Assembly (NCBI GenBank): GCA_021731345.1
Contig: JAKFXO010000029.1
Coordinates: 1-11,369 of the forward strand
DNA: 11,369 bases
From: Candidatus Peribacterales bacterium
Lineage (GTDB): Bacteria > Patescibacteriota > Gracilibacteria > Peribacterales > Peribacteraceae
Direction: 5' to 3'
Shown here: positions 5,749 to 11,369 of the stretch, in pieces
Position numbering within the stretch: the stretch's first letter is position 1
How the letters are laid out: each line of letters starts with the position of its first letter
Program-made: the position numbers and the translations under genes
Notes under the pieces: generated by a model
Databases searched by the model: none
Told to the model about the DNA's origin: nothing
What the model saw: the letters and a program-made list of their open reading frames with translations, nothing else

Positions 5749-5825
5749 GGGCGCCTAGCTCAGCTGGTTAGAGCATCTCGTTTACACCGAGAGGGTCGCG
5801 GGTTCGAATCCCCCGGCGCCCACCA
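5749..5825 (+). tRNA. tRNA-Val(UAC) with encoded CCA
   Basis: The cloverleaf can be read directly: acceptor GGGCGCC (5749-5755) with GGCGCCC (5815-5821); D-arm GCTC/GAGC (5758-5761, 5771-5774); anticodon arm TCTCG/CGAGA (5776-5780, 5788-5792) with loop TTTACAC and anticodon TAC (5783-5785), reading GUA valine codons; five-base variable region; T-arm GCGGG/CCCCC (5798-5802, 5810-5814) with loop TTCGAAT. Discriminator A is 5822 and CCA (5823-5825) is encoded. The second T-stem pair is a C-C mismatch (5799/5813). It is preceded by two tandem partial copies of its own 5' end and followed by secG after 42 bases with no clear terminator. Confidence 0.95.
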
Positions 5826-5867
5826 TTCATTGCCACGAAGACATCCTTCCCCTACCATCTCGCCGTT

Positions 5868-6086
5868 ATGATGAATATTCTCAACGTCATCGAAGCCGTT
5901 CTCGGAGCACTCCTAGCGCTCCTTATCCTCCTGCAGCACCGTGCTTCAGGACTCTCCGCCACGTTTGGCGGCGGAGGCACTGCGTACGTTCAGCGTCGCG
6001 GAGCAGAGAAGGTTCTCTTCAAACTCACAATCTGGATCTCGGTTGCCTTCTTCGGCATCGCGATCGCCATGATGTACATCGGTTAA
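5868..6086 (+). CDS. secG: Preprotein translocase subunit SecG
   Basis: SecG is the small accessory subunit of the SecYEG protein channel in the cytoplasmic membrane. The 72-aa product has the family layout: first membrane helix (about 5-23), the linker LLQHRASGLSATFGGGG (21-37, matching the usual LLQ...GLG..FGGG), a basic segment (QRRGAEKVLFK), and a second helix (about 53-71). Length is typical of short SecG proteins. Starts at 5868 (MMNIL) or 5871 (MNIL) are equally possible. No Shine-Dalgarno sequence is seen; the gene lies 42 bases after the tRNA-Val CCA, so it may be read through from the tRNA transcript. A weak hairpin and a new -10 box follow it. Confidence 0.93.
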   Translation: MMNILNVIEAVLGALLALLILLQHRASGLSATFGGGGTAYVQRRGAEKVLFKLTIWISVAFFGIAIAMMYIG

Positions 6087-6087
6087 C

Positions 6088-6109
6088 AAGGAGAACGGTC
6101 TCCCCTTTT
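6088..6109 (+). terminator. Possible weak terminator after secG
   Basis: GGAGA (6090-6094) can pair with TCTCC (6099-6103) around ACGG, followed by CCTTTTC. The stem is short and the T run interrupted, so this is a weak candidate only. It lies just before the predicted promoter of the solute-binding protein gene, a logical place for transcription to end. Confidence 0.3.
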
Positions 6110-6113
6110 CCGC

Positions 6114-6119
6114 TATAGT
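6114..6119 (+). promoter_or_regulatory. Predicted -10 box for the solute-binding protein gene
   Basis: TATAGT matches 5 of 6 consensus positions. The expected start is near 6126, about 44 bases before the GTG at 6170. No good -35 hexamer is seen at the usual spacing. Confidence 0.4.
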
Positions 6120-6169
6120 GCTTCGCGTGCCACCAGGTCGGCATCGAGTGATTTCATCCGTACAAATCT

Positions 6170-8413
6170 GTGAAATCGATCATCAAACTGATTTCGGCCA
6201 TGTCACGCCTAGAGCGCATCGTTCTGGGAGTGTTAGTCGTGGTACTGAGCATGAGCCTCCTGATGTTGCTGCGTATTTTTTACATCGAGAACACAAGCGA
6301 TGTTCCGGTAACCGGAGGTACCTATATAGAAGGAGCGGTCGGCGAAGTGCTTCCACTAAATCCTTGGTTTGTGACCGGTAATGACGTGAACCGCGACATC
6401 GTGTCACTCGTGTTCTCAGGGCTCATGAAGTACGACCCACGCACGAGCACCGTGGTCGATGATCTGGCGACTGTGAAGATTAGTGATGACCACCGCATTT
6501 ACACCGCAACGCTACGCCCAGACCTCGTATGGCACGACAGCACGAAAGAGAATCCACATCCTGTCACGTCAGACGACGTCGTCTTCACGTTCAAAACAAT
6601 TCAAGAACAAGGCTTCCCAAATCCTATTCTTCAGCAAAATTTCCGCGGTGTTGAAATTGAAAAGATCGATGAAAGAACTGTTCGCTTCCGCCTCAGCAAA
6701 CCGTACTCGTTCTTTAGTAGTAACCTCACACTCGGACTTCTGCCCGCGTCATCGTTTGCGGGCATTCCGGTCAGCAAGCTGAATCAAACGCTCGACTTCG
6801 GCTTCCGTCCGATCGGTGCTGGACCGTACAGTTTCTTGAGTCTCCTGCAGACCGACCTCTCGACGGAAGTAACGCTGAAGCGCTTTCCTCGTCCGGGGAT
6901 GCCAGCGGACAAGATTGATCGCATCGTCATGCGTGTCTTTGCCGAATACTCAGCGCTCCTCACGGATATCATCAATATGAACGGCGTTCGGTTGGTGCCA
7001 AGAAATGAAGAAGGGCTGCCTATCCTGCCACGCAGGTTCATGCCAATCCCCTACACCCTGCCGCAGTACGTCGGTATTTTCTTCAATCTAGATCGCCCAA
7101 TTCCCGGTGACCGCAATGTACGTCTTGGTCTTCAGTTAGCCGTAAACAAGCAGGAAATCGTCGATGCGCTCCATGAAACGCAGGTGGTCGATACACCGCT
7201 TCTTGAGATCAACCTTGGTGACTGGCGCTACAAATTTGATATGACGGCAGCGCAGGGTGCATTCTTCGAATCTGACTGGAACGTACCTGAAAAAGTTCGG
7301 CTCCAAAGGCTTCTGGAGCAACGTGAGACAAACGCCGTTGGCCCACTCTCTGGCGTCCAGCGCATCGCACTTCTTGGAAGTGGTGGCATTCTGACACTCA
7401 CAGGCTCAAGTAAAGACCTGAAGTTCCCCGCCAAGGTGAACGGCTTCTTGGTAGAAACCGGATCAAAACTGCCAAACGGAACTATCCAAACTCTTTCCGG
7501 AACATGGATCGTGAAGCTTCCTGCTGGTAACGGTGGCAGCGGTTCGCTGAAAGCTGGCATGAACATTCTAAAGATGACTGACGGTAAAGATGACATTCTA
7601 GATTCTGCCTACCTGGAGCGCATGACTGATGCTCGTAAGTTTCAGAGAGCTGTGGTGGAGCAACAGCTTGTGAATCAATTCATTCGATCCAAGCAGCTTC
7701 CAGACAATGATCCTCAGCGCATCAGCGTTGCAGACATGTATATCGAAGAAGGCTTCCTGAGGCGTAAAACAGCGGAAGATAAGCCGCACACACGCATCAA
7801 CGGCGCAGGCAAAGAAATGGCCATCACCATCCTCACATCCTCAAAGCCAGATTCGTATCCGATCGTTGCCGGGATGCTCAAGAAAGAATGGGAAGCCGTC
7901 GGCGCCAAAGTAACACTCGATGTCGTAGCAGATAAGAAAGAATTCCAAGACAAGCTGACGAAGCGCCAGTACGACGTTGTGCTCTTTGGTCAGTCTCTCT
8001 TTGATAACTTAGATAGCTACCCATACTGGCACTCAAGCCAAATTCAGGAAAAAACTGATCCGACAAAGCTCCGTATCGATGCGTTCAACCTGTCACAGTA
8101 CGCATCGTTTGAAGCTGATCAGCTGCTGACCCGTATCCGCGAGACTGGCGATAGCGCATCCCGCACAAAAGCACTGAAGGAGCTCAATGACCTCTGGAAA
8201 AAGGATACTCCAGCCGTCGTGCTCTACTCCCCTCTTTCTATCTACGCTCACGATGATACGGTTCACGGAATCTCACTCCAGCGTCTCTCACTCCATGCAG
8301 ATAGGTTCGCGCACATTGACGAATGGTACGTAACGACGCGCAAACAGTTTAAAGAGGGCAAAAGCTGGATTTCCTTCGTTCCCTGGCTGTTTGGGCTGAT
8401 CGGCAGAATCTAA
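6170..8413 (+). CDS. Membrane-anchored family-5 (oligopeptide-type) solute-binding protein with a large insertion
   Basis: This belongs to the SBP_bac_5 (OppA/DppA-type) family, which binds peptides or similar solutes outside the membrane for ABC importers. GTG 6170 gives 747 aa; ATG 6200 (MSRLER) is an alternative. Residues about 17-38 form one hydrophobic helix with no lipobox Cys, so the protein is anchored rather than lipidated. Then come typical blocks: LNPWF (63-67), DIVSLVFSGLMKYDP (76-90), DHRIYTATLRPDLVWHDS (107-124), VTSDDVVFTFKTI (132-144), GAGPYSF (216-222) and NVRLGLQLAVNKQEIVDAL (316-334). The second half resumes at MAITILTSSKPDSYPIVAGMLKKEW (550-574) and YDVVLFG (601-607). Between about 388 and 545 lies an insertion not expected in the family, with a beta-rich, Gly-rich part (402-470) followed by a helical part (485-535). 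Usual members have about 550-600 aa. No permease or ATPase genes are nearby. Confidence 0.88.
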   Translation: MKSIIKLISAMSRLERIVLGVLVVVLSMSLLMLLRIFYIENTSDVPVTGGTYIEGAVGEVLPLNPWFVTGNDVNRDIVSLVFSGLMKYDPRTSTVVDDLATVKISDDHRIYTATLRPDLVWHDSTKENPHPVTSDDVVFTFKTIQEQGFPNPILQQNFRGVEIEKIDERTVRFRLSKPYSFFSSNLTLGLLPASSFAGIPVSKLNQTLDFGFRPIGAGPYSFLSLLQTDLSTEVTLKRFPRPGMPADKIDRIVMRVFAEYSALLTDIINMNGVRLVPRNEEGLPILPRRFMPIPYTLPQYVGIFFNLDRPIPGDRNVRLGLQLAVNKQEIVDALHETQVVDTPLLEINLGDWRYKFDMTAAQGAFFESDWNVPEKVRLQRLLEQRETNAVGPLSGVQRIALLGSGGILTLTGSSKDLKFPAKVNGFLVETGSKLPNGTIQTLSGTWIVKLPAGNGGSGSLKAGMNILKMTDGKDDILDSAYLERMTDARKFQRAVVEQQLVNQFIRSKQLPDNDPQRISVADMYIEEGFLRRKTAEDKPHTRINGAGKEMAITILTSSKPDSYPIVAGMLKKEWEAVGAKVTLDVVADKKEFQDKLTKRQYDVVLFGQSLFDNLDSYPYWHSSQIQEKTDPTKLRIDAFNLSQYASFEADQLLTRIRETGDSASRTKALKELNDLWKKDTPAVVLYSPLSIYAHDDTVHGISLQRLSLHADRFAHIDEWYVTTRKQFKEGKSWISFVPWLFGLIGRI

Positions 8414-8460
8414 GGATTTTGCTTGAAACTGCGGGGTGAATTCGCTCTCGAAAATCCCCC

Positions 8461-8489
8461 TTGTGCGGGATTCTATCTTTCCCTATGAT
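8461..8489 (+). promoter_or_regulatory. Predicted rplI promoter
   Basis: TTGTGC (8461-8466) and TATGAT (8484-8489) are separated by exactly 17 bases; the -10 matches 5 of 6 and the -35 matches 3 of 6. The transcription start would be near 8496, about 13 bases before the rplI ATG. A small inverted repeat, AATCCC/GGGATT (8453-8458/8467-8472), overlaps the -35 region and might be an operator or just chance. Confidence 0.45.
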
Positions 8490-8508
8490 CTTTCGGCTTA
8501 AACCAGCT

Positions 8509-8958
8509 ATGGAAGTCCTCCTCCTCACAGATATCAGCGGCGTCGGCAAAAAAAACGACCTCATCGTCGTAAAGGCAGGCTTTGCCCTGAACCACCTCCT
8601 TCCAGAAAGGAAGGCTCTCGTCGTCACTCCAAACGTTCGCAAGCGCTACGCAGAGCAGATCAAGCACCGTGCTCTTGAGCGTGATCGTGAGCGCGAGATC
8701 CAGATGTCCCTCTCCAAGACTCTCACTGGCAAAGTTATTCACGTGTCAGGAAAGGGTTCCAAGGCTGGCAAGCTTTACGCTTCCGTCTCTGAGGATCAGA
8801 TTTCTGCAGCACTGAAGGAGGAATACAGCATCGCTATCCCTGCATCTGCCATCGTTATCGCTGATCACATCAAGAAGACTGGTAACCACACGGTCACGAT
8901 CACGGTTGGAACACAGTCTGTTCCGGTGACCATCGAAGTGAAGGCCGTCACTGAGTAG
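8509..8958 (+). CDS. rplI: 50S ribosomal protein bL9
   Basis: bL9 binds 23S rRNA near the L1 stalk with its N-domain and reaches out with a long helix. ATG 8509 (MEVLLLTDISGVGKKNDL) gives 149 aa, the same as E. coli bL9; the upstream in-frame TTG 8461 would add residues unlike the family and would begin inside the promoter. The N-domain motif GVGKKNDLIVVKAGFALNHLLP (11-32) matches the usual GxGxxxxVKxGYARNxLxP, with the usual Arg replaced (FALNHL). The charged connecting helix (42-72) and the C-domain (73-149) are complete. Some CPR groups (such as Microgenomates and WWE3) are reported to lack bL9, so its presence argues against those groups. The following gene starts 42 bases later. Confidence 0.97.
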   Translation: MEVLLLTDISGVGKKNDLIVVKAGFALNHLLPERKALVVTPNVRKRYAEQIKHRALERDREREIQMSLSKTLTGKVIHVSGKGSKAGKLYASVSEDQISAALKEEYSIAIPASAIVIADHIKKTGNHTVTITVGTQSVPVTIEVKAVTE

Positions 8959-9000
8959 TCTCTGGCTCTTGCGTCCTAAGATTGTTACTCTTTCTTTGTT

Positions 9001-9693
9001 ATGTCGGAATTTGGCGGATTAGAATCGTTTACACCTGGTGAAGGCGGCAATGCTGCCTCAGAAGGCGTGTCTGAAAGCGCAAAACAACGGTTTGCGCAGG
9101 CACAGCAGCAGACAAAGCAACTTGCGAAAGAAGAAAAGAAAGCTCGCAAGCGAGATGACAAGGTCGCCGGCACCATCAAGCAGTTTTTAGCTGATGACCG
9201 TTACTCTCATCTTTTTCAGTTGATCTCACGACTCGCGGCCATGGACTGTCCGTCCATTTTCATCCTGTCTCTGCTGTCACTCATTCACCAAGGCTCGCTC
9301 GAAACAGTGGAGGACTACATTGCTGAACACAAAATGGTCTTAGAGACGCCAGATATGACTTCACTCGTCATGGCAGGAAAGAGCAAGCTAGCACCTGAGC
9401 TTCAGGAGAAAATCTTATTTTGGACAGCTCGGCTTGAGCTTGTCATGAGTACAGACGCAGAAAAGATCCTGAGCCGCCTCATGGTGGACGAAGGCAATAT
9501 TGATGGCTCTGTGCTGCAGCTTGCGACGTTTGTCTTGGTCGACTTCTTCAGTGACTCAGACTCCCCTATCCCCTACGAAGAGCTTCAGCCGCTCACGATC
9601 AAGATCCTTCAAGACATCTTGGAGCCGTACATGGAAATGATGGAAAAGCACTTCGCAGCTCTCAGGGCTGAAAGTGAAAGCGGCGAAGAATAA
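9001..9693 (+). CDS. Helical protein of unknown function (230 aa)
   Basis: I do not recognise this family. The product begins MSEFGGLESFTPGEGG, a flexible Gly/Ser/Glu tail of about 25 residues, followed by a very charged likely coiled coil (about 27-55, rich in Gln, Lys, Arg and Glu). Residues about 57-215 look like an all-helical domain, with one markedly hydrophobic helix (CPSIFILSLLSLIHQG, 83-98) too short and mixed to be a sure membrane segment. The C-terminus is acidic (LRAESESGEE). There is no signal peptide. ATG 9001 follows rplI by 42 bases on the same strand and has no Shine-Dalgarno sequence (upstream bases CTCTTTCTTTGTT), so it may be co-transcribed with rplI. The ORF is long and strand-consistent with its neighbours, so it is very likely real. 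Its function is unknown. Confidence 0.85.
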   Translation: MSEFGGLESFTPGEGGNAASEGVSESAKQRFAQAQQQTKQLAKEEKKARKRDDKVAGTIKQFLADDRYSHLFQLISRLAAMDCPSIFILSLLSLIHQGSLETVEDYIAEHKMVLETPDMTSLVMAGKSKLAPELQEKILFWTARLELVMSTDAEKILSRLMVDEGNIDGSVLQLATFVLVDFFSDSDSPIPYEELQPLTIKILQDILEPYMEMMEKHFAALRAESESGEE

Positions 9694-9729
9694 TCCTAGA
9701 AAATTTCACTACTCACGCCAAGGGTAGGA

Positions 9730-9849
9730 ACCGAAAACGAAAGGTGGGGGCCTGTGGTCTGCCGACTGAGCGTAGCGAAAGAGCGTGGGATTCGTTTTCG
9801 GTGCGCTTTCTTTGCTTACTTTCTTTGTCGGGCAGACAAAGAAAGTGAG
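9730..9849. repeat. Composite palindromic intergenic repeat between convergent genes
   Basis: Three nested inverted repeats fill this gap. ACCGAAAACGAA (9730-9741) is the reverse complement of TTCGTTTTCGGT (9791-9802). GTCTGCC (9757-9763) pairs with GGCAGAC (9831-9837). ACTTTCTTTGTC (9818-9829) pairs with GACAAAGAAAGT (9835-9846) around GGGCA, extendable to about 15 pairs (9815-9849) with one G-T. CTTTCTTTG occurs twice (9806-9814 and 9819-9827), so two alternative hairpins compete for the same 3' arm. The centre holds GACTGAGCGTAGCGAAAGAGC (9764-9784). It lies just past the stops of the 9001-9693 gene and lepA. There is no T run after the stem on either strand, so it is not a textbook terminator; it looks like a dispersed extragenic palindromic element. 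Confidence 0.8.
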
Positions 9850-9853
9850 AAGC

Positions 9854-11369
9854 TTATCGCTTCAACACTGCCAAGAAAGCATCCTGACTCAAGGTCACGC
9901 GACCCATCTGCTTCATGCGCTTCTTTCCCTTCTTCTGCTTATCCAAAAGCTTGTTCTTACGGGTCACGTCACCTCCGTACAGGTAGCCTGTGACGTCTTT
10001 GCGCAGAGCTGAAATATCTTCACGCGCGATGATCTTGCCGCCGATGGCTGCTTGGATGGTGATTTGGAACTGCGCCTTCGGGATGACTTCCTTGAGCTGC
10101 TTACAAATCTTCTCACCAACATCACGAGATTCACTACGGTGGATGATGACAGAGAGCGCATCCGCTGGTTCACCGAGGAGCAAGATGTTCATCTTTACGA
10201 GATCATCAGCTCTGTAGCCAAGGTGCTCGTAGCTGAGTGACGCGTAACCGGAGGACGATGACTTTAATTTATCAAAGAAATCCAAGACGATACCAGCAAG
10301 CGGAACTTCAAAATGCATCAGAGCGCGGTCATCATCGATGTATTCAAGGCTCTGGTATACACCACGCCTATCCTGCACGAGCTGCATCGCAGGGCCTACA
10401 TCTTGCCTGCGACAGACAATCTCCAGTTTGACCCATGGCTCACGAACTTCATCGATATACGTAGGATCAGGAAGCTCTGCTGGGTTACTAATCAGCGCGA
10501 TTGTTGGATCATCGATCTTAAGCAAGCTCGCACGCACCACAGATGCCGGACGCGCAGCTTTGAGCTGTACCTCATAGAGCACGCTCGGTGCGGTGATCAC
10601 GAGGTCGCAGTCATACTCACGTTCGAGGCGCTCCTGAATGATGTCCATGTGCAGAAGTCCAAGGAAGCCACAGCGGAAGCCGTTTCCTAGCGCGGTGTTA
10701 TGTTCGTAACTGATCTCGACCGCTGCATCATTCATCGAGAGTTTCTCAAGTGAGTCGCGAAGTTTCGGATACTCGTCAGCCTGGGATGGATAGAGTCCGG
10801 CAAAAACCATGGGCTGCACTTTTTTGTAACCCGGTAGCTGCTCAGCGGTGATAGAAGATGCAATCGTGTCACCGACGCGAGCTTCAGCAACGTTTTTGAG
10901 CCCCGTGACAATGTAGCCGATTTGCCCAGCCACAAGCGACGAATCCGAGATGTACTTGGGTGAAAAATAGCCGACGTCCTGAATTTCAAAATCAACCTTA
11001 GAACCAATGAGTCTGACCTTCATCCCTTTCTTGAATTCTCCATCGATAACTCTGACATACGACACCGCGCCACGGTAATCATCCATCACAGCATCGAAGA
11101 TGAGCGCGCGACTGTCGGTACGTGAAGCGTCGATCGTCGGAGCTGGAATGCGATCAATAACAGCCTGCATAACAGCATCTACACCCGTACCGTCTTTTGC
11201 GGAAATCTTCAGAATGTCTTCACGAGCACATCCAAGCATTTTGATGACCTCGTTACTGACGCGCTCCGGATCTGCAGCGGGAAGATCGATTTTATTGAGA
11301 ACCGGAATAATCTTGAGGTTGTGCTCCATGGCCATGTAGAGCACTGCAAGCGTCTGCGCCTGAATACCC
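9854..11369 (-). CDS. lepA: Elongation factor 4 (LepA), lacking its N-terminus (runs off right edge)
   Basis: LepA/EF4 is a ribosome-bound translational GTPase. The minus-strand frame is open to the right edge; 504 residues up to the stop at 9854 are inside the window, and the first roughly 95-100 residues (P-loop, switch I) are outside. The visible part begins GIQAQTLAVLYMAMEH, then G4 motif PVLNKIDLP, ISAKDGTGVD (G5), the EF-G-like domain 2 (RALIFDAVMDDYRGAVSYVRV), NTALGNGFRCGFLGLLHMDII, and the LepA-specific C-terminal domain with ISALRKDVTGYLYGGDVTRK, LLDKQKKGKKRMKQMGRV and LSQDAFLAVL, ending shortly after as usual. The internal GTG/ATG starts near 11344 are not true starts because the family sequence continues upstream. 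It is convergent with the 9001-9693 gene, with the palindromic repeat between them. Confidence 0.97.
   Translation of the reverse strand, partial: GIQAQTLAVLYMAMEHNLKIIPVLNKIDLPAADPERVSNEVIKMLGCAREDILKISAKDGTGVDAVMQAVIDRIPAPTIDASRTDSRALIFDAVMDDYRGAVSYVRVIDGEFKKGMKVRLIGSKVDFEIQDVGYFSPKYISDSSLVAGQIGYIVTGLKNVAEARVGDTIASSITAEQLPGYKKVQPMVFAGLYPSQADEYPKLRDSLEKLSMNDAAVEISYEHNTALGNGFRCGFLGLLHMDIIQERLEREYDCDLVITAPSVLYEVQLKAARPASVVRASLLKIDDPTIALISNPAELPDPTYIDEVREPWVKLEIVCRRQDVGPAMQLVQDRRGVYQSLEYIDDDRALMHFEVPLAGIVLDFFDKLKSSSSGYASLSYEHLGYRADDLVKMNILLLGEPADALSVIIHRSESRDVGEKICKQLKEVIPKAQFQITIQAAIGGKIIAREDISALRKDVTGYLYGGDVTRKNKLLDKQKKGKKRMKQMGRVTLSQDAFLAVLKR

Noticed and set aside
5555..5767. Integration (att) site of a mobile element at tRNA-Val
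   Set aside because: The duplicated part is the 5' end of the tRNA, and there is no integrase or cargo between the copies, only 97-bp units.
9815..9849. Canonical intrinsic terminator for lepA or the 9001-9693 gene
   Set aside because: The stem is long but not GC-rich near the base, and no T run follows on either strand.
1..11369. Alternative genetic code with TGA as Gly
   Set aside because: TGA ends miaA and the 625-1011 gene at sensible family or operon positions, so the standard bacterial code fits.
1..11369. Insertion sequence, prophage or defence genes
   Set aside because: No transposase, integrase, phage structural or known defence protein motif was found in the frames I read.

Overview
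This window is a compact piece of bacterial chromosome made mostly of housekeeping genes. No transposase, integrase or phage gene was seen. Several traits suggest a Candidate Phyla Radiation (Patescibacteria) genome, possibly near Peregrinibacteria/Peribacteria: genes are split into short units with little intergenic space, no clear Shine-Dalgarno sequence precedes the starts I inspected, several predicted promoters sit almost on the start codon, a large solute-binding protein is anchored by a membrane helix, and lineage-type small proteins of unknown function are present. The phylum is an inference; no rRNA is present to test it. TGA works as a stop here (miaA and the 625-1011 gene), so the code is not the TGA=Gly code of Gracilibacteria/Absconditabacteria.

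Layout. Positions 1-538 (-) hold the N-terminal part of recG, which runs off the left edge. It is divergent from a two-gene unit of unknown function (625-1011 and 1023-1262, +). That unit overlaps the 3' end of miaA (1240-2187, -). miaA is divergent from clpP (2327-2986, +), which ends at a strong bidirectional terminator (about 3001-3031). On the other side of the terminator two tandem paralogous DoxX-like membrane proteins lie on the minus strand (3044-3469 Cys-free, 3488-3946 Cys-rich). Divergent from them is tgt (4077-5156, +), whose stop codon is one base from the stop of convergent rplU (5158-5475, -). The rplU-to-secG interval (5476-5867) holds a short rplU promoter, two roughly 97-bp tandem repeat units that copy the 5' end of tRNA-Val, and then the intact tRNA-Val(UAC) with encoded CCA. 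After that come secG (5868-6086), a 747-aa family-5 solute-binding protein (6170-8413), rplI (8509-8958) and an unknown 230-aa helical protein (9001-9693), all +. A palindromic intergenic repeat (9730-9849) separates these from lepA (9854 to beyond 11369, -).

Functions. Most genes serve translation and RNA modification: MiaA (tRNA A37), Tgt (tRNA G34), tRNA-Val, bL21, bL9 and LepA/EF4. The rest cover DNA repair (RecG), proteolysis (ClpP), secretion (SecG) and oligopeptide binding.

The strongest oddities are: a Tgt that keeps the catalytic aspartates but has lost all four zinc ligands; the tRNA-Val 5'-end tandem array; the Cys-rich/Cys-free membrane protein pair; and the roughly 150-residue insertion in the solute-binding protein.
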